A stretch of 9,778 nucleotides of DNA from an uncultured Planctomycetaceae bacterium (GTDB lineage Bacteria; Planctomycetota; Planctomycetia; Pirellulales; UBA1268), in assembly GCA_937926325.1 (NCBI GenBank), contig CALAZQ010000054.1, forward strand, positions 1 through 9,778, read 5' to 3'. The position numbers and the translations under genes were made by a program. Below the pieces are notes generated by a model. It saw nothing but the letters and a program-made list of their open reading frames with translations, was not told the DNA's origin and did not search any database. Positions 1 through 6,391 of the stretch are shown piece by piece; position 1 is the first letter of the stretch; each line of letters starts with the position of its first letter.

Positions 1-94
1 GCAAACGTTATTCCATTTGCTGAAACAATACCACGCCGCTGAGAAAGCGGCAAATCGGAGCCATCGAGGGGGCCACAGGTCAGGTTACCCCGCC

Positions 95-234
95 GGCTCG
101 GGGCGGCCCGTGCCCCTCGCTGGACGTTCACGGCGGCCATCCAGGGCCGCCGTTCACTGCCCGTCCGCGGCGCTTCGCCCTCCGGGCTGCGCTTGCTGCC
201 GGAGCTCGCTCGTGGGCACGGGCCGCCCCGAGCC
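95..234. repeat. Interrupted inverted repeat element, 21-bp perfect arms
   Basis: The arm at 95-115 and the arm at 214-234 are exact reverse complements over 21 bp (outer end GGCTCGGGGCGGC). They enclose 98 nt that contain a further perfect 9-bp hairpin: ACGGCGGCC at 130-138 and GGCCGCCGT at 145-153, with a 6-nt loop. No protein family is visible in any frame. The outer 16 bases (92-107) recur with one extra G at 9645-9661, so this looks like one copy of a dispersed intergenic palindromic element. It could be a REP/MITE-like repeat or a folded RNA. The structure is certain; its identity is not. Confidence 0.7.
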
Positions 235-263
235 TCGTTCCTAAGTGTAGAGCGAGAGAATCT

Positions 264-304
264 GGGAGCGGGAGCGGCCGGACAGTCGCCACTGCTGACG
301 CGGC
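264..304 (+). repeat. Dispersed 41-bp imperfect repeat, copy 1
   Basis: This 41-nt stretch aligns without gaps to 6196-6236 with 34 identities. Both begin GGGAGCGG, share CCGGACAG in the middle, and end CTGACGCGGC. Both copies are intergenic, close to the 3' end of a gene (sdhB here, the PAS-GAF-receiver gene at copy 2). No coding explanation is visible. Confidence 0.6.
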
Positions 305-317
305 ATCAGTGGCTTTT
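288..317 (+). terminator. Terminator-like hairpin with T-run, plus strand
   Basis: GCCACTG (288-294) and CAGTGGC (307-313) form a perfect 7-bp stem around a 12-nt loop, followed directly by TTTT (314-317). The T-run lies on the plus-strand side. The hairpin therefore suits a transcript coming from the left edge towards sdhB, or acts as a bidirectional stop that also ends the sdh operon 10 nt past its stop codon. The loop side overlaps the end of the 41-bp repeat. Confidence 0.4.
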
Positions 318-322
318 AGCGA

Positions 323-1204
323 CTAGCGATCGAAAAACTTCTTGATCGCCCAGACGGTGGCGGCGCGGCCGGCGCGGGCAATCGACCGGGTCAGCGGAAT
401 TCGCTTCGGGCAAACGGCCACGCAGTTCTGGGCGTTGCCGCACATCTGAATGCCGCCCTGGCCCGTCAACGCTTCCATTCGCTCATCGGCGTTCATCTTG
501 CCGGTGGGGTGGCCGTTGAACAGCATGGCCTGGCTGATGGCATGCGGGCCGAGAAACTGCTTGTCGTACGCCTCCTGCTTGCGGGCCTCAAAGGCTTCTT
601 CCGTTTCGCCTTCCCGCCGCCCCAGCTCGATCTTGTTGAACTGCGGGCAGGCCTCCATGCAGCAGCCGCAGCTGATGCAGGTCGCCAGCGGGTAGGCATC
701 CTCCTGCTCTTCGGGCGAAATCCGCGGGCCCGGGCCGTGGTCGTAGGAATCATCGACCGGCACCCAGGCCTTCACTCGCTCCAGTGACCGGAACAGCCGG
801 CCGCGGTCGACACAGAGGTCACGGACCACCGGAAACTTCGTCATCGGCCGCAGCTCGATCTCCCCGGGTGACTCGGCAAAGAGGTTGTCCACCAGCGACG
901 AGCAGGCCATCCGCACCCGGCCGTTGATCAGCATGGTGCAAGAGCCACAGACCTCTTCCAGGCAACTGCAGTCCCAGGCAACGGGAGCGACCCGGCGGCC
1001 ATCGTGCGACTTCGACAGCGCGGCGATCCGCTGCAGCACGCTGATCACATTCATGTTCGGTTCGTAGGGAATGGTGAACCGCTCCCAATAGCTTTCCTCG
1101 CCGGGGGCGTCCTGCCGCAGCACCCGCACCCGAATCTCCCGTGGCTGGCTGGCGGCAGCCTGCTGGTCGGCAACCAGTTCACTATTTTCAACCGCGCGAA
1201 TCAT
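323..1204 (-). CDS. sdhB: Succinate dehydrogenase iron-sulfur subunit SdhB
   Basis: This 293-residue subunit carries electrons from the FAD of SdhA through three Fe-S clusters to the membrane cytochrome b SdhC (complex II, TCA cycle and respiration; cytoplasmic face of the membrane). The N-terminal ferredoxin domain has C81, C86, C89 and C101 for [2Fe-2S]; the family commonly varies the third ligand to Asp, but Cys is kept here. The C-terminal domain has C176-x2-C179-x2-C182-x3-C186-P, then C255-x5-C261-x3-C265-P, which supply the [4Fe-4S] and [3Fe-4S] ligands. The ATG is supported by AAGGAG (plus-strand 1213-1218), 8 nt upstream. The length is somewhat above the roughly 240-250 of many homologues, partly from about 20 extra N-terminal residues. 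It is the last gene of sdhCAB, 64 nt after sdhA. Confidence 0.96.
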   Translation of the reverse strand: MIRAVENSELVADQQAAASQPREIRVRVLRQDAPGEESYWERFTIPYEPNMNVISVLQRIAALSKSHDGRRVAPVAWDCSCLEEVCGSCTMLINGRVRMACSSLVDNLFAESPGEIELRPMTKFPVVRDLCVDRGRLFRSLERVKAWVPVDDSYDHGPGPRISPEEQEDAYPLATCISCGCCMEACPQFNKIELGRREGETEEAFEARKQEAYDKQFLGPHAISQAMLFNGHPTGKMNADERMEALTGQGGIQMCGNAQNCVAVCPKRIPLTRSIARAGRAATVWAIKKFFDR

Positions 1205-1243
1205 TGCTGCTTCTCCTTCGCCGAACGTCTGTCAATTGTGTAA

Positions 1244-1259
1244 GGGGCACCCACGCCCC
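1244..1259 (-). other. Small intercistronic hairpin between sdhA and sdhB
   Basis: GGGGC (1244-1248) and GCCCC (1255-1259) form a perfect 5-bp stem with a 6-nt loop inside the 64-nt sdhA-sdhB gap. There is no T-run long enough for a terminator. It could modestly affect mRNA stability or sdhB translation, but may be chance in GC-rich DNA. Confidence 0.3.
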
Positions 1260-1268
1260 GGCGGCTGA

Positions 1269-3236
1269 TCACGCACCAGCCCCGACCGCCACCGGCTCGG
1301 CCGCTGCCGCCTGCCGCTCTTTCCAGACCTCTTCAATCACCTCGCCGCCGACCAGACCGTAGAGCCGCGGCCGGGGTGGAATCAGCGTGGTATCGACATC
1401 CTCGTAGGTGATCACCGGATGGCCATCGGCGCCGTGGGTGCCGATTGTCGACTTCAGCCACTTGCGGGTGTTGGCTTCGAATCGGTCACACCACTGCTCG
1501 GCTTCGGCCCGCTGTTCCGCCGGATCGGTTGCCGCAATGCCGGGCATGGCGAACTCGGGCTTGTAGTGGGCCCCGCGGCACTCGTCCCGCAGCAGGGCTC
1601 CCTTCAGAATCAGCTTGGCAATCGGGAACATGTCGCCGAGTGACTTGGTGAACACGACGTTCTGGTTCGTCCAGTTGCCGGTGTCCGACAGGCTGCAGTG
1701 CCGCCAGAGGTCTTCCAGCCGACAGACCTCGTCGTAGGCCTGCGACAGCTGATCATTCCGCCGTACCACCGTGGCCACCCGCGTCATGATGTCGCCAAGC
1801 TTGCCGTGAATGTCATACGGGTTCGACTCTCCCGCCGGCCGCGAGAGAATTGCCTGGTGCCGATCCTCCTGCCGCTTGACGGCCGCATTGAACTGCCGGT
1901 TGTGCTCCTGCTTGCTGCGGCCGGCCCCGGCGATGACGCCCGAGGCACAAAAGAGACCGCTGAAGATGCACGACAGCAGCGAGTTGGCCCCCAGTCGATT
2001 GGCACCGTGATACTGATAGTCGCACTCCCCGATGGCGTAGAGACCGGGGATGTTGGTCTGCTGGTTGCGGGGTGAGCCTTCGACCAAGCCCCCACTGGCA
2101 CTCTTTTCATAGTCAACCCAGAGCCCACCCATCGAGTAGTGGACCGCCGGGAAGATCTTCATGGGCGTGTCGCGGGGATCGACCCCCTGGAACTTCTCGT
2201 AAATTTCCAGAATGCCCCCGAGCTTGCGGTCGAGCGTCTCGCGGGGGATGTGCGTCAGGTCGAGATAGACGCAGAGCCGATCCTTTTCCACCGACAGGCC
2301 GTCGGTCGTGCAGATGTCAAAAATTTCTCGCGTGGCGATGTCGCGGGGCACCAGGTTGCCGTACTGCGGGTACCGCTCTTCCAAAAAGTAGTAGCGTTCG
2401 GCCGCGGGAATATCCTTCGGGTCCCGCGGATCCTGCGGCGTCCGGGGCACCCAGACGCGGCCGCCTTCGCCCCGGGCGCTCTCGCTCATCAGCCGCAGCT
2501 TGTCAGCGCCGGGGACGGCGGTGGGATGCACCTGAATGAACTCGGCGTTGGCATACTTCACGCCCGCCTGATAGGCCCGGCTGACGGCACTGCCGGTGCA
2601 GATCATCGACATCGTCGAGCGGCCGTACAGCAGCCCGCAGCCCCCCGAGGCCAGAATGACGGCATCGGCCGGGAAGGCCCGAAACTTCATCGTCACCATG
2701 TCCTGGCAGACGGCGCCGATGCAGCGGCCGTCATCATCGAGCACCGGCTCGAGAAAATCCCAGAACTCCCACTTCTTGACCCGGCCCTCGACCTCCCAGC
2801 GGCGAACCTGCTCATCGAGCGAGTAGAGCAGCTGCTGACCGGTGGTCGCCCCGGCAAAGGCGGTCCGCTTGTAGAGCGTGCCACCGAACCGCCGCTGGTC
2901 GCGGAAGCCCTCTGGCGTGCGGTTGAAGGGCACCCCCAGCCGATCCATCAGGTCGATGATCCGCGGTGCCCAGTCGGCCATCTCTTTGACCGGCGGCTGA
3001 TGCTGCAGGAAGTCGCCTCCATAGACGGTGTCATCGAAGTGCTTCCACTCGTTGTCGCCTTGCTGCCGGGTCGAGGCGTTGACGCTGTTGATGCCGCCCT
3101 GGGCGCAGACACTGTGCGACCGCTTCACCGGCACCAGGCTGACCAGATCGACGCCCACACCCAGTTCGGCCAGCCGCATGGTGGCTGACAGGCCGGCCAG
3201 GCCTCCCCCGATCACGAGCACTCGTGGTTGTGCCAT
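1269..3236 (-). CDS. sdhA: Succinate dehydrogenase flavoprotein subunit SdhA
   Basis: This 655-residue catalytic subunit oxidises succinate to fumarate (or the reverse) on covalently bound FAD. The Rossmann nucleotide-binding motif is G10-x-G12-x-x-G15. H41, in RSHSVCAQGGI, is the expected site of covalent flavin attachment. Substrate-site signatures follow in order: H237 (HPTA), SARGEGG at 253-259, R298 in PRDIATR (the catalytic proton-shuttle arginine of the family), H366 (AVHYSMGG) and R414 (GANRLGANSLL). The C-terminal helical region has the usual RGAH (554-557). Length fits the longer Wolinella FrdA-like class more than the roughly 590-residue E. coli or Bacillus forms. The ATG has AGAGGGA 7 nt upstream and begins 43 nt after the sdhC stop. 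All key residues are intact, so it is presumably active. Confidence 0.97.
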   Translation of the reverse strand: MAQPRVLVIGGGLAGLSATMRLAELGVGVDLVSLVPVKRSHSVCAQGGINSVNASTRQQGDNEWKHFDDTVYGGDFLQHQPPVKEMADWAPRIIDLMDRLGVPFNRTPEGFRDQRRFGGTLYKRTAFAGATTGQQLLYSLDEQVRRWEVEGRVKKWEFWDFLEPVLDDDGRCIGAVCQDMVTMKFRAFPADAVILASGGCGLLYGRSTMSMICTGSAVSRAYQAGVKYANAEFIQVHPTAVPGADKLRLMSESARGEGGRVWVPRTPQDPRDPKDIPAAERYYFLEERYPQYGNLVPRDIATREIFDICTTDGLSVEKDRLCVYLDLTHIPRETLDRKLGGILEIYEKFQGVDPRDTPMKIFPAVHYSMGGLWVDYEKSASGGLVEGSPRNQQTNIPGLYAIGECDYQYHGANRLGANSLLSCIFSGLFCASGVIAGAGRSKQEHNRQFNAAVKRQEDRHQAILSRPAGESNPYDIHGKLGDIMTRVATVVRRNDQLSQAYDEVCRLEDLWRHCSLSDTGNWTNQNVVFTKSLGDMFPIAKLILKGALLRDECRGAHYKPEFAMPGIAATDPAEQRAEAEQWCDRFEANTRKWLKSTIGTHGADGHPVITYEDVDTTLIPPRPRLYGLVGGEVIEEVWKERQAAAAEPVAVGAGA

Positions 3237-3279
3237 TGTTCAGTCCCTCTCTTGGGTTGGCGTCACCGATCTCCGTGAA

Positions 3280-4068
3280 TCAATCTGTGGCGGGCAGGCT
3301 GACCGGTTGCATCGCATCGGGAGTTCGGCCGGCGGCCGTCTCGCCCTCCAATAGCTGCCGGGCCCGATCCATTCGGGTTTCAATTTCGCGGGCCTCCTCG
3401 ACGTCGATGGCCCGCATGCCGCCGAGGGCACCGAGCCCAGCCGCAGCCAGCCCCACCCCTACGACCGCGCTCAGCCAGTTGGCCCGCCGCATCGCCGAGG
3501 GGCTGGTCCAGAGGCCCCAGGTGATGCCCAGGCTCCAAAGACCATTGGCAAAATGGAAGACGGTCGAAAGGATGCCGATGGCGTAGAGCAACGCGATCAC
3601 CAGCGGCTGCAGTGCCACCGCTGCCGAGCTGGAAGCGTGGTGCGGATCAAACTGTCCACCCCCCAGCGGCGCCCCCAGCCAGTGCAACTGCGTCACATGC
3701 CAGAGGATGAAGGCAAAGGCGATCATGCCACTGGCCCGCTGCAGCGTATAGCGAATGTTGCCCATGTAGGCGTAAGAACCGACATTCGGCATGCCGTTGG
3801 CGATGATCACAAAGCCCATCACAGCATGGAAGATCATCGGGATGAAAATGAAGGCCCACTCGACCACCGGCAGCAGCGGGCCGAGCGAGTGAATCAGGTT
3901 GACCCGAGACTGAAACGCTGCGGCCCCGCCAAGCACTGAGGCGTTGGTCAACAGGTGCACCACCAGAAATGCACCGACCGGAATCAGCCCGGCCAGCGAG
4001 AACAGCCGGTAGAGCAGAAACTGATTACGGCTCAGAAACGATTCATCCGACGGGGTGGAAGCAGCCAC
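3280..4068 (-). CDS. sdhC: Succinate dehydrogenase dihaem cytochrome b subunit SdhC
   Basis: This membrane anchor passes electrons from SdhB to quinone. Five hydrophobic helices are visible, at about residues 19-42, 68-90, 108-131, 152-174 and 198-219, followed by a charged tail of about 40 residues. Histidines at 38 (VVHLLTN), 81 (MIFHAV), 124 (LWHVTQ) and 172 (VFHFANG), one in each of the first four helices, match the spacing of the four axial ligands of the two haems b in Bacillus subtilis SdhC. I chose GTG at 4068 because GAGGA lies 5 nt upstream, and because the protein then begins shortly before the conserved SFLSRNQFLLYRLFSLAG segment. An in-frame ATG at 4149 would add 27 unremarkable residues (289 in total) and lacks a good ribosome binding site. 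First gene of sdhCAB. No sdhD is needed in this class. Confidence 0.93.
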   Translation of the reverse strand: MAASTPSDESFLSRNQFLLYRLFSLAGLIPVGAFLVVHLLTNASVLGGAAAFQSRVNLIHSLGPLLPVVEWAFIFIPMIFHAVMGFVIIANGMPNVGSYAYMGNIRYTLQRASGMIAFAFILWHVTQLHWLGAPLGGGQFDPHHASSSAAVALQPLVIALLYAIGILSTVFHFANGLWSLGITWGLWTSPSAMRRANWLSAVVGVGLAAAGLGALGGMRAIDVEEAREIETRMDRARQLLEGETAAGRTPDAMQPVSLPATD

Positions 4069-4078
4069 GACTTTCCTC
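4069..4078 (-). promoter_or_regulatory. Shine-Dalgarno site deciding the sdhC start
   Basis: On the minus strand GAGGA (plus-strand 4074-4078) sits 5 nt before GTG at 4068-4066. sdhA and sdhB also have clear purine-rich sites at 7-8 nt, so the operon uses such sites. This favours the shorter SdhC over the ATG at 4149. Confidence 0.6.
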
Positions 4079-4100
4079 AACAGGCGTTCGGCAACAGTGA

Positions 4101-4122
4101 GACCCGTCGGCGACCCGTCAGC
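4101..4122. repeat. Tandem 11-bp direct repeat in the sdh leader
   Basis: GACCCGTCGGC (4101-4111) is followed immediately by GACCCGTCAGC (4112-4122), 10 of 11 identical. The period is about one helical turn, as in the paired half-sites of many response-regulator boxes. It lies between the two candidate sdhC starts, and would encode part of the N-terminal extension if the ATG at 4149 were used. Function unknown. Confidence 0.45.
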
Positions 4123-4163
4123 AACCAGCCGACCGCAGTGTTCGGTCATCCAGCCACCGCCAG

Positions 4164-4221
4164 CCCTGATCAGGGGCAGGCACCACTGCCAGCTGGCGTC
4201 TCCGGGCCGAACGGCACCCGG
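4164..4221 (-). promoter_or_regulatory. Palindromes and hairpin in the sdh 5' leader
   Basis: Three symmetric elements lie within 58 nt. CCCTGATCAGGG (4164-4175) and GCCAGCTGGC (4188-4197) are perfect palindromes with centres 23 bp apart. CCGGG (4202-4206) with CCCGG (4217-4221) can form a 5-bp hairpin. They lie between the candidate sdh promoter and the sdhC start. The gapless palindromes look more like dimeric protein-binding sites than RNA hairpins. No regulator is identified. Confidence 0.4.
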
Positions 4222-4261
4222 TCACCAGGCCACGCAAAAACACTTCGCGCGTACCTTCAGG

Positions 4262-4289
4262 AGTATAGGTTGTGGGCCGTGCAGGGCAA
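4262..4289 (-). promoter_or_regulatory. Candidate sdhCAB promoter, sigma-70-like
   Basis: On the minus strand TTGCCC (plus-strand 4284-4289) and TATACT (4262-4267) are separated by 16 nt. The -10 matches the consensus at 5 of 6 positions and the -35 at 4 of 6. Transcription would start near 4255, giving a leader of about 105 nt to the ATG or about 187 nt to the preferred GTG. Pattern match only. Confidence 0.4.
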
Positions 4290-4303
4290 CGGGCCACCGT
4301 CGT

Positions 4304-4333
4304 TTGGCGAGAGCCTCAATCGCAATTTATACT
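4304..4333 (+). promoter_or_regulatory. Candidate promoter of the PAS-GAF-receiver gene
   Basis: TTGGCG (4304-4309) and TATACT (4328-4333) are separated by 18 nt. Transcription would start near 4340, about 37 nt before the GTG start. The -10 hexamer is identical to that of the divergent sdh promoter, and the two -35 boxes are only 14 bp apart, so one bound protein could affect both. Confidence 0.4.
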
Positions 4334-4376
4334 TTCATCATCTCGGCCGGACTGACGCACGCGGAGAAAAACGAGG

Positions 4377-6149
4377 GTGCCAAAGCCCAGAATTATCGTG
4401 GCAGGAATGCCCACCGGTGACGCGTCAGCGGCTGCCCCCGCCGGCATGGAGGGGCTGTTCGACCCACTCATCTGCGACATGGTGAGGGCCGATACGCCCG
4501 CTGATCTGGTGGCCCTGCTGTCAGGCAGCCCGATTGCCGCGGTCGTCTTGGCCGGCCCGCTCGCCACCGCCCCCGAGGCCGTCTTGGCGGTCATTTCCGG
4601 GCCGACGGTGCTCGATCACTTTCCCGACGGGGTGGCCCTGCTCGACTCTACCGGGGGAGTGCTCTGGGCTAACGATGTCCTCAGTGGCTGGTTTGCGGGC
4701 CGGGGAGGGCCCGCAGCCAGCTTCCTGACCGCGCTCGGCTCACCAGCCTGGGTCGATCATGCCAGCGATCATCCGCTGCCGGCCAACTGGCTACAGGATG
4801 AGGCCTCGTCCGAGGCGGGTGGCGTCACCCTGCGGATGGCTGACGACCGCTTCCTGCACGTGCAGGCGTCCCCCGTCTTCACGCTGCCGCCGCCCGCGCT
4901 GCGGGCTGTGGCGGAGAACCGTCAGGTCGGGGCACAGGCCGCCGTCGTCGTCGTGCGGGACGTCACCCGCACCATCCTCGAGCAGCAGAAGCGTGCCGCC
5001 ATTCATCAGGCCGGCCAGACGCTCGCCGACCTGTCGCCCTCTGAACTGGCCGACATGACGGTGGAAGAGCGGATTGAACTGCTCAAAAGCAACATCATCC
5101 ATTATGCCAAGGACCTGCTGCAGTTTGACGTGCTCGAGATTCGGCTGCTGGACCGGCAGACCAGCCGCCTCGAGCCCCTCCTGGCCGAGGGCATGCAGCC
5201 GGAGGCGGAGTCGCGGGTGCTCTACGCCCGCGAGGAGAACAACGGCGTCACCGGCTTCGTTGCCGCCACCGGCCGCAGCTATCTCTGCAACAACACGGTG
5301 CAGGATCCCCGGTTCCTCGAAGGCTGCAAAGGGGCAAAAAGTTCGATCACGGTGCCCCTGCTGATGCACACGGAGGTAATCGGCACGTTCAACGTCGAAA
5401 GCCCCGTCCCCGGCAGCTTCACCGAAACCGACCTGCAGTTCCTGGAAATTTTTTCGCAGGACGTGGCCGCCGCGCTCAATACCCTGGAGCTACTGGTGGC
5501 CGAGAAGGCGACCACGGCCGCCGAAAGCATTGAAGCCATTCACGGGGCGGTGGCGTTGCCGGTTGACCAGATTCTGAATGACGCGGTCAACGTCATGGAG
5601 CGATACATCGGTCACGACCCGGACGTGGTCGAGCGGCTGCGGCGGATTCTCCGCAACGCCCGTGACATCAAGCAGGTGATCCAGCGGGTGGGCGAGAAGA
5701 TGACCCCCAGTTACGCCCAGCTGCAGGGGCGGGCGGCTGGCCAGCGGGCGAACCTGCGGGGCCGGACCATTCTGGTGGTCGATGCCGACGACGAGGTGCG
5801 GGCCGCAGCCCACAACCTGCTGGAGCGGCAGGGCTGCGTGGTGGAGACGGCCCGCGACGGCACCGAGGCGGTGTCGATGGTGAAGGCGGCGGGCGACGGT
5901 GGCTATGACGCGATCATCGCCGACATTCGGCTGCCCGACATGAGCGGGTATGACCTGCTGACGCGGCTGCAGGCGGTGCTCGATCCGGTGCCGCTGATTC
6001 TGATGACCGGCTTTGGTTATGACCCGGGCCACTCGATCGTGAAGGCCCGCCAGGCCGGGGTCGATCTGGTGCTGTTCAAGCCCTTTCGTCTCGACCAGCT
6101 GCTCGAAACCGTGCAGCGGTGCATCAGCCGTCGCCCCGCTGCCTGCTGA
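4377..6149 (+). CDS. PAS-GAF-receiver signalling protein without kinase ATPase domain
   Basis: This is a 590-residue soluble protein. Residues 1-75 resemble a shortened receiver-like fold in which the strand end that should carry the phospho-acceptor reads VVLAG, with no Asp. Residues 78-198 are PAS-like (FPDGVALLDSTGGVLWAN). Residues 230-372 are a GAF domain with the usual GVTGFVAATGRSY, DPRF and SSITVPL segments. Residues 378-440 form two helices like a degenerate histidine-kinase dimerisation domain; H389 is present, but not in a clean H-E-x-R-T-P motif. Residues 465-590 are a receiver with D516 (IIADIRLPDMSG), T544 and K568. The acidic pocket reads VVDADD, with Ala470 where the second acidic residue usually sits. 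No HATPase_c and no DNA-binding domain are visible. It probably senses a signal and acts as a phospho-accepting or protein-binding relay. The start is GTG with GGAG 10 nt upstream. Target unknown; its divergent position makes sdh a candidate. Confidence 0.85.
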   Translation: MPKPRIIVAGMPTGDASAAAPAGMEGLFDPLICDMVRADTPADLVALLSGSPIAAVVLAGPLATAPEAVLAVISGPTVLDHFPDGVALLDSTGGVLWANDVLSGWFAGRGGPAASFLTALGSPAWVDHASDHPLPANWLQDEASSEAGGVTLRMADDRFLHVQASPVFTLPPPALRAVAENRQVGAQAAVVVVRDVTRTILEQQKRAAIHQAGQTLADLSPSELADMTVEERIELLKSNIIHYAKDLLQFDVLEIRLLDRQTSRLEPLLAEGMQPEAESRVLYAREENNGVTGFVAATGRSYLCNNTVQDPRFLEGCKGAKSSITVPLLMHTEVIGTFNVESPVPGSFTETDLQFLEIFSQDVAAALNTLELLVAEKATTAAESIEAIHGAVALPVDQILNDAVNVMERYIGHDPDVVERLRRILRNARDIKQVIQRVGEKMTPSYAQLQGRAAGQRANLRGRTILVVDADDEVRAAAHNLLERQGCVVETARDGTEAVSMVKAAGDGGYDAIIADIRLPDMSGYDLLTRLQAVLDPVPLILMTGFGYDPGHSIVKARQAGVDLVLFKPFRLDQLLETVQRCISRRPAAC

Positions 6150-6190
6150 CGGCGGGCTGAGTGCTCGCCGCAGGATGCTGCGTCAGCAGG
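6142..6190. terminator. Long inverted repeat at the regulator stop codon
   Basis: CCTGCTGACG (6142-6151) is the exact reverse complement of CGTCAGCAGG (6181-6190), and GCGG (6152-6155) can pair with CCGC (6168-6171). The left arm contains the TGA stop of the PAS-GAF-receiver gene. It may act as a 3'-end structure or rho-assisted terminator. There is no T-run, so intrinsic termination is not shown. Confidence 0.45.
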
Positions 6191-6281
6191 AAGCCGGGAG
6201 CGGAAGCGACCGGACAGGTACCACCACTGACGCGGCGGCAATTCGACCAGCTCGTCCGGCCGGCTCCCGCCGGCGGCTTCC
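6189..6281. repeat. Imperfect palindromic element containing 41-bp repeat copy 2
   Basis: The arm at 6189-6215 (GGAAGCC ... CCGGAC) is imperfectly complementary to 6254-6281 (GTCCGG ... GGCTTCC). Exact 7-bp and 6-bp ends flank a GCGG[AG]AGC core, with a loop of about 38 nt. The second copy of the 41-bp dispersed repeat (6196-6236; 34 of 41 identical to 264-304) starts inside the left arm. No open reading frame with recognisable content crosses it. It resembles a REP-type intergenic element. Confidence 0.55.
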
Positions 6282-6365
6282 AATCACGACTGCGGCCACC
6301 TTCAAACTCGCAGCGCCGCACCCGGGAAGCCTGGTAAACCGGGTAATTCCAGAGACGCCCTGCCC

Positions 6366-6391
6366 GCAGCCTTGGGGTTGACCCCGGCTGC
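6366..6391 (+). other. Strong bulged hairpin upstream of the secretin gene
   Basis: GCAGCC (6366-6371) pairs with GGCTGC (6386-6391). After a TT bulge, GGGG (6374-6377) pairs with CCCC (6382-6385) around a TTGA loop, giving 10 bp in all. It overlaps the candidate -35 box of the secretin promoter. It is not followed directly by a T-run, so an ordinary terminator is unlikely. It could be an operator, or the 3' end of a transcript from the left. Confidence 0.45.

Noticed and set aside
17..244. Plus-strand 75-codon open frame at the left edge
   Set aside because: Most of it is the palindromic element 95-234; composition is Arg/Pro/Gly/Ser typical of GC-rich non-coding frames, with no start signal or family motif.
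2139..3188. 349-codon open frame on the plus strand opposite sdhA
   Set aside because: It lies fully antisense to a conserved, motif-complete sdhA; long antisense frames are expected in GC-rich DNA with strong third-position bias. No recognisable domain.
4791..5369. 192-codon minus-strand frame opposite the PAS-GAF region
   Set aside because: Antisense shadow of a gene with clear GAF motifs; His/Arg/Gly-rich with no family features.
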